A program made the position numbers and the translations under genes. The notes beneath the pieces were generated by a model. It was not told the origin of the DNA, ran no database searches, and saw only the letters and a list, made by a program, of their open reading frames with translations. 20,760 nucleotides of DNA from Thermoplasmata archaeon (lineage in GTDB: Archaea; Thermoplasmatota; Thermoplasmata; Lutacidiplasmatales; UBA184): the NCBI GenBank assembly GCA_022749905.1, contig JAKIWU010000006.1, forward strand, positions 1 to 20,760, read 5' to 3'. This document shows, in pieces, positions 7,192-14,428 of the stretch; the first letter of the stretch is position 1; each line of letters opens with the position of its first letter.

Positions 7192-8457
7192 ATGCCAGAG
7201 CCCGGGCTCCCCGCGCGCGTCTTCTGCCGTCTGTGCGGTGCCTCGATGGTTCCGGCGGGTACCTGTCCGGAGTGTGGATGGGTGGATCGGATCGGCCAAC
7301 TTGCCGAGTCGACGCGGGCCCGGACCACGGAACCCCCAGCCACAGCATCGCAGGAACCCGCGCCCGTCGTCCCCGAGGTCCCAAACCTGTCGTCGGCCGA
7401 CGCGCCCCGTGCCGAGGCTTCGCCCGCTCTCGCCCGTCCTACTCCACCAAGCTCCGCGGTCCTCGCGAAGATCTCAATCACCCCTCCCACTGCGAGACGC
7501 GCCTCGCCCTCTCGACCGGGGCCGCGGACCGCTCTGCCTCGCGCACCGCCACCGAGCCTCCTTCGCCGAGTTCAAGGCTCCTTCCGGACCGTTTGGAAGC
7601 GCTACCTCCCGCCGGTCCGGCTCGTCTGGATCTTCCTCGCCGTCATCGTGTGGAACGGCTCGGGCCTGCTCAACCAGGCCGTTGCCGAGCCGCTTCTCCT
7701 CTTGCCGATCGTGGCCGTCGCCACGGATCTCGCGTTCCAGTTCGTGCGGTTCCCGCGCGTCCGATTCCCGGATGCGGCGATCGCGAACGGGCTCTTCCTC
7801 TCCGTCATCCTCTGGCCGAGCCAGATCTCCCTCGCGCTCGTCTCGATCGCGATCGTCACCGTCGGCCTCCGTCACGCGGCCCGGTGGGCGAGCCATCCGC
7901 TCGTCAACCCTGCGGCCGCGGGGATCGTTCTTGCGGCCGCTGTCTTCGCGCTGCCGCAGCCGTGGCACGTCGGGAGCACCCTCCGGGACACCGCGCTCGT
8001 CGGCGCGCTCGGGCTCATCGCGTGGGCCAAGGCGCCCCACACCTGGCGCCTGTGGGCCCCGTACTTCGCGACGAACCTGATCGCCGTGGCAGCGATCGCC
8101 GACTTTCTCGGAGGTTCGAGGGCCCTGTCCCTCGTCGTGAACACCGCGCTCCTTGGGACCACCCCGGTCTTCTACGGCCTCTTCATGGTCACCGAGCCGC
8201 GCACCGCGCCGAGCCCGAGGCCCGCGATGATCGGCTACGCGGTCACGGTCGGGTTGGCCGCCGCGGCCTTCCCGGCCCTCTTCGCCGAGGTCAGCGTGGT
8301 GTCGGCGCTCGGGGTCCTCGCGCCGTACCTCGCGCTCTTTGTGGGAAACCTGTTCACGCTCATCCTCCCTGCCGCCCGAGGTGCGGGCAAGCCTGCGGCG
8401 ACGCGCGCTCCGACTCCCCCCCTCCGGCTCCCCGCGCGCGCTGCGACGAAGCCGTAG
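7192..8457 (+). CDS. zinc-ribbon / RnfD-NqrB-like membrane protein fusion
   Basis: This 421-residue protein opens with a zinc ribbon, Cys12-x2-Cys15-x9-Cys25-x2-Cys28 (FCRLCGASMVPAGTCPECGW). A disordered Pro/Ala/Ser linker (about 40-122) leads to a membrane domain of eight to ten helices (about 143-393). That domain shows RnfD/NqrB hallmarks: HPLVNPAAAGIVLAAAVFAL (about 235-254) and GLFMVTEPRTAPSPRP (about 329-344), equivalent to the family's NPAxxG and FMxTDPxTSP. In Rnf/Nqr complexes this subunit moves electrons through the membrane using covalently bound FMN on Thr of an SGAT-like motif. The matching place here seems to be DTALVGALGL, without that Thr. No other Rnf or Nqr subunit is in the window. 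The ATG at 7192 is five bases past the previous stop. Family membership is fairly sure; the electron route is not. Confidence 0.82.
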   Translation: MPEPGLPARVFCRLCGASMVPAGTCPECGWVDRIGQLAESTRARTTEPPATASQEPAPVVPEVPNLSSADAPRAEASPALARPTPPSSAVLAKISITPPTARRASPSRPGPRTALPRAPPPSLLRRVQGSFRTVWKRYLPPVRLVWIFLAVIVWNGSGLLNQAVAEPLLLLPIVAVATDLAFQFVRFPRVRFPDAAIANGLFLSVILWPSQISLALVSIAIVTVGLRHAARWASHPLVNPAAAGIVLAAAVFALPQPWHVGSTLRDTALVGALGLIAWAKAPHTWRLWAPYFATNLIAVAAIADFLGGSRALSLVVNTALLGTTPVFYGLFMVTEPRTAPSPRPAMIGYAVTVGLAAAAFPALFAEVSVVSALGVLAPYLALFVGNLFTLILPAARGAGKPAATRAPTPPLRLPARAATKP

Positions 8458-8518
8458 GGAGCCTCCGCGTGCTCATCCAAACCGCCGACCTCGCCCTTGG
8501 GCGGCCGGGGGACGAAGC

Positions 8519-9712
8519 GTGAGCGCGCTAGGCTACCTTCGGAGGATCTGGCCCATCCTCGCGCTGCGCGCCAATCGAGAGCGGCTTCGGGGAGGCGGCA
8601 GGCGCGCGATCGCTGCGGCGATCGCCTTCGTCGTCGCCCTCACCTCGATGCTGGCCGGAGGAATGCTGACCCTGACGCCCACGCAGGGCGTCTACACGGC
8701 GGAAGTCATCACGGGCGGCGGACCCTCGGGCTGGTGGTTCTACCCCGAGATCCTGATCGCCCAGCCCTGGGGGTACGTGCAGCTTCCGTGGCTTCCTACG
8801 GTCGCGATGCTGCTCGTCGGGATCGGAGCCGGCATCGGCGCCGCCGTGGGGCTCGAGATCGTGATCCAGTGGCTCCGGGCCCGCGCATCCGGACGGGGGG
8901 CGACGGAGATCGCCGGCATCGCGGCGGGGGCCGGTCCCGGCGTCGCGTCGCTCGCGACGCTCGGCGCCTGCTGCTGCACGAGCTGCAGCTCCGCGACGGG
9001 GCTTGCCCTCGTCGCGGCCGCGAGCGGCACCACGGTCGCCCACCTGTTCACCGTCAATTGGTACCTCCCGGTCTTCCAGCTTGCCGTCGTCTACGTGAGC
9101 CTGCTCGCGCAGGAACGGACCCTGAGGCTCGCTGCGCCGGGTCGGGGTCTTGCGGACCTCCGCGATCCGAGATTCCTCGGTGCAGCGTCCTTGCGGCTCG
9201 CGTTGCTCATCGCGGGTACGACCTGGTCGATGGCGATGTTCGTCGAGTGGGGCGACGTGAACCCTTGGACCGCGTCGGCGGCCACGTGGTACCATTGGGG
9301 GTTCGAGCACCAGGTCCTCTCTCTGACCGCCATCGCTGCTGCGCTCTTCCCTCGCGAGCTCGCGCGGTTCTTCTCGGCAGGATCGCGACGGGTCACGCGC
9401 CTCGGCTCTCGGACCTTTCTCGCTCTCGGAGCGCTCACCTGGGGCGTCTGGGTGCCCCCCGCGCTCACCCACCTCGGGCTCGGAGGGCTCCTCAACGAGC
9501 TCGCCGGGTACCTCGGCCTTGCTCCCTCGTGGGGCGCGATCCCTCCCGATGTTCCCGTGGGGCCGGCGCTCGTCTTTCACTGGCTCTTCCAGCACCTGCT
9601 CCTCTCGGCGTTCGCTCTCGCTCTCGCCGCTTCGCCGAGCCTCGCGGGTCGATGGCTCGATGAGCCGAAGGGCGCGCCGTCGCCAGGTTCGTTCGTGAGC
9701 CCTTCAGTCTAG
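8519..9712 (+). CDS. polytopic membrane protein with CCCxxC cluster and paired histidines
   Basis: This 397-residue protein is not recognised. The first half has helices at about 30-50, 92-117, 135-170 and 180-197, the third carrying Cys151-Cys152-Cys153-T-S-Cys156 (LGACCCTSCSSATGL). The second half has helices near 222-242, 264-277, 300-318 and 350-370. It also shows two similar H-x4-H motifs: His259/His264 (WYHWGFEHQVLS) and His354/His359 (LVFHWLFQHLLLS), suggesting an internal duplication. Paired His at membrane ends can bind haem or copper. The Cys helix resembles that of the 6332-7186 protein. The GTG at 8519 is chosen because it follows GGGGGAC and gives a short basic N-terminus; 61 bases separate it from the previous gene. 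Its stop shares a CTAG with the opposite gene's stop. A metal- or redox-linked role is inference from motifs and neighbours. Confidence 0.78.
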   Translation: MSALGYLRRIWPILALRANRERLRGGGRRAIAAAIAFVVALTSMLAGGMLTLTPTQGVYTAEVITGGGPSGWWFYPEILIAQPWGYVQLPWLPTVAMLLVGIGAGIGAAVGLEIVIQWLRARASGRGATEIAGIAAGAGPGVASLATLGACCCTSCSSATGLALVAAASGTTVAHLFTVNWYLPVFQLAVVYVSLLAQERTLRLAAPGRGLADLRDPRFLGAASLRLALLIAGTTWSMAMFVEWGDVNPWTASAATWYHWGFEHQVLSLTAIAAALFPRELARFFSAGSRRVTRLGSRTFLALGALTWGVWVPPALTHLGLGGLLNELAGYLGLAPSWGAIPPDVPVGPALVFHWLFQHLLLSAFALALAASPSLAGRWLDEPKGAPSPGSFVSPSV

Positions 9713-10752
9713 CGACGCGGCGCGCTCGTTGCGGCCGCACCCCGCGCCCGGGGAGGGTTCGAGCGCGCTCGGTAGGCGACGACCGCGAGGAGCCCGGCGA
9801 TCGACGCGGCGGCGGCGATCACGACGAGCGCTGGCTCGGTGAGGGTAAGCGCAGGAAGAGGGGCGATCCGGAATGCCGTCGGGTTGAGATCGACCCAGGG
9901 ATCGTACTCGAGGTGCGAGTAGCCGCCCGGGACGGCTGCGAACTGGAGCCGGACCGTCGACGTGACCATCGTCGGGTCGATGGTGCGGGCCGAGCCGACC
10001 AGGCTCGTGGTGCCCGATCCGCCCGTGTAGCCCACCGAGGCGAGAGAGGACCAGGAGAGGGTTGCCACGACGTGTCCCGTCGTATTGGCAAGCTCCTCGA
10101 GCGACGTGAGCGTCGTTCCGTCCGCGAGGGTCGTGGAGGGAGCCGCTGTCGTGGCGATCTCGAGGCCCAAGAGATCGGTGACGTTGGCCCACGGCCACTG
10201 CGTCATCGAGACTTGGAAGCGGACCGAGTCCGCGTCGGGCGCGGCGGAGCTGTTGACGAAGAAGGTCAGCGTGATCTGTGCCACCCGGGTGGAGATCCCC
10301 TCCTCGAGTACCTCGTCGCCCAACCCCCACGTTCCCTGCGCGTGTGCAACGGGGAGGGAGGCGTTGAGCCAGATCTCGCTCCCGCCGAGGTACGGTGCCG
10401 AGGCAAGGGTCGAGGTGACGTTCGGGCCCACGAACGGCGCCGAGGCGCTCACAGTGCCGTTCGCCCGAAGCTCGACGACCCGGACGAGCGTGTGCGCGGA
10501 GGTGACCCGCGCGTCTTGGTCGGAGGTTACGGAGAAGGACGGGAGGGGCCCGGGGAAGGAGAGGCGGATCAAGCCATTGTCCCAGCTCGGGAGCACGGAG
10601 TCCGTCGCGAGTCCGGCGGAAGCGTGCCCGCTCGAGGAAGCGGATGCGATCGATCGGATCGCCGGGAAGGAGGGCACCGCGACGAGCAGAGCCACGGCCA
10701 GCCCAACGATTGCGAATCGGGTCGGCGTCAACCCGCTACCCCGGAAGCCCAT
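9709..10752 (-). CDS. anchored secreted protein of unknown function
   Basis: This 347-residue protein begins with a signal peptide-like stretch (TRFAIVGLAVALLVAVPSFP, about residues 11-30). A Ser/Thr/Ala/Val-rich extracytoplasmic region with many Asn-x-Ser/Thr sites follows. It ends in a membrane helix (about 307-327) with a short basic tail, the usual layout of an archaeal surface protein held by a C-terminal anchor. No named domain is recognised; the predicted fold is mostly beta. I prefer the ATG at 10752 because it gives a clean signal peptide. An in-frame ATG at 10860 overlaps the stop of the regulator gene (ATGA) and would add 36 residues, but those codons show lower third-position GC than the body of the gene. 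It is the last gene of the minus-strand unit with the regulator. Confidence 0.7.
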   Translation of the reverse strand: MGFRGSGLTPTRFAIVGLAVALLVAVPSFPAIRSIASASSSGHASAGLATDSVLPSWDNGLIRLSFPGPLPSFSVTSDQDARVTSAHTLVRVVELRANGTVSASAPFVGPNVTSTLASAPYLGGSEIWLNASLPVAHAQGTWGLGDEVLEEGISTRVAQITLTFFVNSSAAPDADSVRFQVSMTQWPWANVTDLLGLEIATTAAPSTTLADGTTLTSLEELANTTGHVVATLSWSSLASVGYTGGSGTTSLVGSARTIDPTMVTSTVRLQFAAVPGGYSHLEYDPWVDLNPTAFRIAPLPALTLTEPALVVIAAAASIAGLLAVVAYRARSNPPRARGAAATSAPRR

Positions 10753-10856
10753 CGGATACGAGTCAACCCTCCGGCGGGGCAAGATGGGTTTTGGCGCAAG
10801 CTCCGTATCGGTTGGTGCGTGGCCCTCTCGCGCGGCGCACGTCCCGTCACCTCCGC

Positions 10857-11378
10857 TCATCGCAGGAGGGAGCTCCACGTCTCCACGAACCGGTCGACGA
10901 GGCGATCTTGGAACGACTCCCGGTAGGCCTCGAAGAGTTGGGTGAGCCGCTCCGGTTTGAGCGTGCGGAACCGTCGGAGGTTCCCGTGTCGGGCGATCTC
11001 CACCGCGTGGATCGCGAGGAGCTCGCGAAGGTGGAAGGAGGTGGTCGACGCGCTGAGGCCGGTCTCCTCGCAGAGCTCGGCGACGCCAAGGTTCGGACGT
11101 GTCACGAGCGTGAGGAGGATCCGGCGTTGCGCCGAACTCCGCAGGGACCGTAGCAGCTGGCGATCCTCCCAGTCGATCGCGAGCTGGAAGTAGAAATCGC
11201 GACGGCCGCCACGCTCCCGGCGGACGGCGCCCCCCCGGGTCAGTTGGTCGAGGTGGTAGGCGGTCTCGCCCCAGGCGAGCCCGGCGAGGCGCTGGATGTC
11301 CCGGGCGCTCGACCCCGGGTTCGTCCCGACGACCTCGTAGATGCGGCGCCGCGTCGGCTGTTCGAGGAGGTCATCCAT
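10857..11378 (-). CDS. tandem winged-helix transcriptional regulator (ArsR-like)
   Basis: This 173-residue protein has two winged-helix domains in a row. The first (about 1-65) reads RRRIYEVVGTNPGSSARDIQ followed by the recognition helix WGETAYHLDQLTRGGAV and a basic wing. The second (about 75-142) reads RRILLTLVTRPNLGVAELCE followed by STTSFHLRELLAIHAV and the wing RHGNLRRFRTL. A helical tail (145-173) could dimerise. No metal-binding Cys or His cluster is obvious, so I would not call it a metal sensor. The ATG at 11378 overlaps the end of the upstream membrane-protein gene by 8 bases; a longer start at 11402 is less likely. Paired two-wHTH regulators with membrane proteins are common in archaea, where the membrane protein may relay a signal. 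The target genes are unknown; the surface protein next in the operon is the simplest guess. Confidence 0.85.
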   Translation of the reverse strand: MDDLLEQPTRRRIYEVVGTNPGSSARDIQRLAGLAWGETAYHLDQLTRGGAVRRERGGRRDFYFQLAIDWEDRQLLRSLRSSAQRRILLTLVTRPNLGVAELCEETGLSASTTSFHLRELLAIHAVEIARHGNLRRFRTLKPERLTQLFEAYRESFQDRLVDRFVETWSSLLR

Positions 11379-11676
11379 GCTTCCCCGACTCCGGAGGCGC
11401 ACGGCGTCGGACGAGCGAGACGTAGAGGAGCGCGACGGCCCCCACGGCGAGGATGAGCGGGATCGGGTCCACCTCGAATCCCCCGCCGTAGAGGGGGGAG
11501 AGCTCGTGGAGGAGGGAGAGGGCGCCGAGGAGGGTGAAGAGAACGAGCGCCGCCGCGACCGAGCCGAGCCGTCCGTCCCGGTAGCGCGAAGCGGCCGCGA
11601 GCGCGATCGACGTCAGGATGGCCGAGAGGCCCGCGAGGAGCGCCGAGAGGAAGACGACGAAAAGGTCCACGCTCAC
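11371..11676 (-). CDS. small three-helix membrane protein
   Basis: This 101-residue hydrophobic protein has three likely membrane helices (about 5-28, 38-57 and 71-89), a short outside loop (HELSPLYGGGFEVDP) and a basic tail (VRRRAPPESGKHG). The start used is the GTG at 11676; a second GTG six bases on is possible, and a weak AT-rich patch (GAAATA, 11693-11698) lies just upstream. The gene overlaps the regulator gene by 8 bases, so the two are almost surely co-expressed. The layout matches small membrane partners of archaeal winged-helix regulators, but no conserved domain is recognised and no catalytic motif is visible. Confidence 0.7.
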   Translation of the reverse strand: MSVDLFVVFLSALLAGLSAILTSIALAAASRYRDGRLGSVAAALVLFTLLGALSLLHELSPLYGGGFEVDPIPLILAVGAVALLYVSLVRRRAPPESGKHG

Positions 11677-11800
11677 GAACGTGTCGAGACTCTATTTCTT
11701 CCTTGCCCGAGGGGGTCGCGGGGCGACGTTCGACGCCTCGCGTTCCTTCCATCTCGACGCTACGGCGCAGGAACCGCGGAGGCGGCACGAGGGGGCGGGC

Positions 11801-11816
11801 CGTCCCTACGGGGACG
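11801..11816. terminator. short hairpin at the end of the propeller gene
   Basis: CGTCCC and GGGACG form a perfect six-base stem around a four-base loop. The TAG stop of the propeller gene (11806-11808 on the minus strand) sits at the loop. It may mark the transcript end. It is short, and GC-rich sequence makes chance pairing likely. Confidence 0.3.
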
Positions 11817-14106
11817 CGGGGGGCGGGGTCTCCGAAGGCGGAGCCGTCGAGGCGGCCGGTGGCGACGGCGGGGGCGCCTTGGGACCCCGGCCGCGGAGCG
11901 CGAGCGCAACCCCTGCGATCACGACGACGAGGATGATCGCGCCGACGAGGGCATACCCCTCCGTGGCCGGCAACCCGAGAAAGGTCGATCCGGTCGACGA
12001 CGAACTGGAGGGCTGGAAGACGATCGCGATCGGAGAGGAGGGTCCCGAAACCTTCACCGATCCAGTGGCGGGGCTCGGAGTGAATCCGGTGATCCCACCC
12101 ACGGTGTAGGTGTAGGTCCCGTTCGCCACGCCGGGGAAGGCGAGGTCGCCGACGCCCGAGACCGTCACGCTGTTGAGGGTCACGGACCAGCTCGTTCCGA
12201 TCGGGAGTCCTGTCTCCGCGAAGGTGACGGTATAGGTCGACTGGGCCCAGGCGATGACCTTCGAAGCGGCCGCGCCGCTCACGGTGACCGCACCGGCGTA
12301 GCTCGCGGTGGTCCAGCCTGGCACCGCGCCCAGCGTGTAGGGGTACGTCCCGTTCACCTCGACGAGGGCGATCGAGGTCGTCAACGAGAACGACGTCGAC
12401 CCCCCGACGGTGACGGACCAGTTCGTCCCGCTGGCGAGGCCCGTTTCGGTGAACGTAATCGCGTAGGTGGCGTTGAACGTGATCGATACGGTCCGCGGCG
12501 CGCCGATCACGACGACCGTGCCCGCGGAGGGCGCGCCCCGGTACCCACTGAGCGTCCCGAGAACGTACGGGTAGCTCCCGTTCGTCGCCGTGAACCCGAT
12601 CGAGTTCGTGGTCGAGTGGTTCGAGGTCCCGTTGAATCGCACGGACCAGTCGGTGCCGGCGGCGAGCCCCATCTCACGGAACGTGACCGGAAAGAGTTCG
12701 CTGAACGTGATTGCCACGGTGACCGCCGCTCCGGCGACGTTGAATGAGCCCCTCGCGGGGCTCGCGAGGAAGTTCGCGACGGGGTTGATGGTGAACGCAT
12801 ACGAGCCGTTCGGGAGACGAGTCAGGAAGCTAGACATCGTGCTGGCGACGGAGACGTTGGTTGGGCCATAGGCGCTCGTCCCCGAGTAGGAGAAGGTCCA
12901 GGAGGTGCCGCCGGGAAGCCCGGACTCCGAGAAGAGCACATTGTAGCCTTCGATGATCATGGCGACCACGTTCAGATTCTGATCCGCGATGAAGATCGCG
13001 TCGATCCCGGGGTCGTAGGTCACGCCCGTGGCCCCGGAGCCGACGTAGTTGCCGACGGACTGCACGACCGTGTTCGTCGCGCCGGAGATGACGCTCACAT
13101 TGTCGCTGTTCCCGTTCGCGACGAAGACATCGCCGGAGTGCGGGTCATAGGCGGCGCCGTACGGACCGTTCCCCACTGGGATGCTCGTCACGAGCGTGTT
13201 CGTGACGTCGGAAATGACACTGACGTTCGCAGAGCCGAAGTTCGCGACATAGACCCGGGCGGTGGTGGAGTCATACGCAAGGCCGAACGGCTCGATGCCG
13301 ACCAGCACGCTCCCGACCGCGCGGTGGGTGGTGTCCGAAATGATCGCGACGGTTCCTGGAGTCGCCGTGACCGGGAGGCTCGTGGCGAACACCTCGCTGA
13401 TCCCCGCATCATAGACGACGTTCGTTCCGTTGTGGATCGGGATCGTGGTCGTCACCGTGTTGTTGGTGTCGGAGATCACGCTCACGACATTCGTAATGTA
13501 GTTCGCAACGTACACCTCGCCCTTCGCCGAGTCGTACGCGAGCCCCGTGGGGGCTCCGTGCACAAGGATCGTCGCCGCGACGGTGTTGGTAGCGTCCGAG
13601 ATCACCGTGACGTTTCGGTCGGAGGACACGAACATCTCGCCTTTCCCGCTGTCGTAAGCGATGTAGGCCGGAGCGCCCCCGATGGGGATGTTCGTGACGA
13701 TGCGGCCGAGCGAGTTCGAGTACACGCTCACGTTGCCGCTCTGGGAGTTCGCGATGTACATCTCGCCCTTCGCGGAATCGTAGGCCGTGGACCACGGGTT
13801 GACGCCTGCGCCGATAGCCCGGAAGACCTGGAAGCCTGACGAGGCGGAGGGAATCGGCGTGGCACGGAAGAAGGCGCTTGGGCCATGGGTAGCCAGTGGC
13901 TGGAGCGGACCGGATCCGATCGCCTTGGATAGCCCCGCCAGCGGCGCCGGAGCGCCACGGATCCCAGCGGCGTGTGAATCGAGGGCGGTAAGGACCGGAA
14001 CGGCGCAGAGGAGGAGCCCGAGGAATACGAGCAGGCCAAGTTTCCTAGGGCGGTGGGTATCGCTCGACGCCACGGCGCGACACGATGCGTTGGAACCCTG
14101 CGACAT
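11806..14106 (-). CDS. secreted YVTN seven-blade beta-propeller protein with four ETGL-type repeats and C-terminal anchor
   Basis: This 766-residue protein has a signal peptide (RKLGLLVFLGLLLCAVPVLT, residues 21-40). It is followed by seven propeller blades of about 42 residues (about 103-395), recognised by repeats of 'AYDSxKGEVYVANxxxxNVSVISDxTNTVxxTIPVG'-like units. Four further repeats of about 75-80 residues (about 398-710) each begin with a form of ETGLPxGTxWSV: SESGLPGGTSW, REMGLAAGTDW, TETGLASGTNW and AETGLPIGTSW. A membrane helix (about 717-736) and a Pro-rich cytoplasmic tail close it. The YncE-type propeller plus these repeats is common in surface proteins of Thermoplasmata; adhesion or S-layer association is the usual guess, without proof. 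The ATG at 14106 is chosen because GGGAG lies just ahead and the signal peptide follows. A TATA-like box and a palindrome lie upstream. Confidence 0.9.
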   Translation of the reverse strand: MSQGSNASCRAVASSDTHRPRKLGLLVFLGLLLCAVPVLTALDSHAAGIRGAPAPLAGLSKAIGSGPLQPLATHGPSAFFRATPIPSASSGFQVFRAIGAGVNPWSTAYDSAKGEMYIANSQSGNVSVYSNSLGRIVTNIPIGGAPAYIAYDSGKGEMFVSSDRNVTVISDATNTVAATILVHGAPTGLAYDSAKGEVYVANYITNVVSVISDTNNTVTTTIPIHNGTNVVYDAGISEVFATSLPVTATPGTVAIISDTTHRAVGSVLVGIEPFGLAYDSTTARVYVANFGSANVSVISDVTNTLVTSIPVGNGPYGAAYDPHSGDVFVANGNSDNVSVISGATNTVVQSVGNYVGSGATGVTYDPGIDAIFIADQNLNVVAMIIEGYNVLFSESGLPGGTSWTFSYSGTSAYGPTNVSVASTMSSFLTRLPNGSYAFTINPVANFLASPARGSFNVAGAAVTVAITFSELFPVTFREMGLAAGTDWSVRFNGTSNHSTTNSIGFTATNGSYPYVLGTLSGYRGAPSAGTVVVIGAPRTVSITFNATYAITFTETGLASGTNWSVTVGGSTSFSLTTSIALVEVNGTYPYTLGAVPGWTTASYAGAVTVSGAAASKVIAWAQSTYTVTFAETGLPIGTSWSVTLNSVTVSGVGDLAFPGVANGTYTYTVGGITGFTPSPATGSVKVSGPSSPIAIVFQPSSSSSTGSTFLGLPATEGYALVGAIILVVVIAGVALALRGRGPKAPPPSPPAASTAPPSETPPPASP

Positions 14107-14120
14107 ATTCGCTCCCGAGA

Positions 14121-14132
14121 CCGAGCGCTCGG
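14121..14132. promoter_or_regulatory. perfect 12-base palindrome at the presumed transcription start
   Basis: CCGAGCGCTCGG is a perfect palindrome lying between the TATA-like box (14148-14154) and the ATG (14106) of the propeller gene, about 25 bases past the box where transcription should start. It could be an operator for a dimeric repressor or a leader hairpin. In GC-rich DNA a 12-base palindrome can also arise by chance. Confidence 0.35.
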
Positions 14133-14147
14133 AGAAGGGGCTTCGGC

Positions 14148-14154
14148 GATAAGC
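14148..14154 (-). promoter_or_regulatory. TATA-like box of the propeller gene
   Basis: On the minus strand the bases read GCTTATC, centred about 45 bases before the ATG at 14106. A start about 25 bases on would leave a leader of roughly 20 bases containing the GGGAG ribosome-binding site. This is a sequence match only. Confidence 0.35.
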
Positions 14155-14395
14155 CTGCCGCATCTCGACGACGGGCGAGCGACGGTCTCCCTCGTTCACC
14201 GGCCGCGCGATCCTCCGGCGCACCCTAGGCGCTACCGTCGCCTCGGGGAGGTCGTCGGCACCGACTGCCAGCCCCCCTCGACGCATAGTGCCGGTCTTCG
14301 AGTCTTCCCTAAAGGGCGACGACCAGGAACGTCCGCCACGGGACCGAGTCTCCCGGCGCTTGGCTCGCGAACCCCCCTACGCCTGGGCATTCCGG

Positions 14396-14404
14396 AATTC
14401 TTTT
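14396..14404 (+). promoter_or_regulatory. possible TATA-like box of the MOSC gene
   Basis: AATTCTTTT is the only AT-rich patch nearby and is centred 29 bases before the GTG at 14429, which fits a leaderless archaeal transcript. No Shine-Dalgarno sequence precedes this GTG. The match to consensus is loose. Confidence 0.35.
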
Positions 14405-14428
14405 CCGCCTTCGCTCGTCCACCGTCAC

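Larger units (their letters stand above)
14107..14428. other. 322-base divergent intergenic region
   Basis: This gap separates the divergent propeller and MOSC genes. It holds the TATA-like box and palindrome of the propeller gene at its left end and a possible box for MOSC at its right end. The middle part (about 14160-14390) shows only frames with poor codon use, and I see no gene, tRNA or clear repeat in it. Confidence 0.6.

Noticed and set aside
3883..9712. Copper membrane monooxygenase (AmoABC-like) operon
   Set aside because: None of the membrane proteins shows the metal-binding motifs expected of the A and C subunits, and the cupredoxin domain fits COX2 better than AmoB.
6332..9712. 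Cytochrome oxidase subunit I as partner of the CuA-like protein
   Set aside because: No twelve-helix protein with the six conserved His of the haem-copper centre is present.
13138..13839. Plus-strand frame with repeated VRDVHLALR-like units
   Set aside because: The repeats mirror the propeller blades on the other strand; it is the antisense reading of a repetitive gene.
12000..14000. CRISPR-like or DNA tandem repeat in the propeller gene
   Set aside because: Similarity is between protein blades with diverged codons; no identical direct repeats with spacers are seen.
14288..14428. N-terminal extension of the MOSC frame from the ATG at 14288
   Set aside because: The 47 extra residues look unlike a MOSC start, and a TATA-like box would lie inside them; the GTG at 14429 fits the family.
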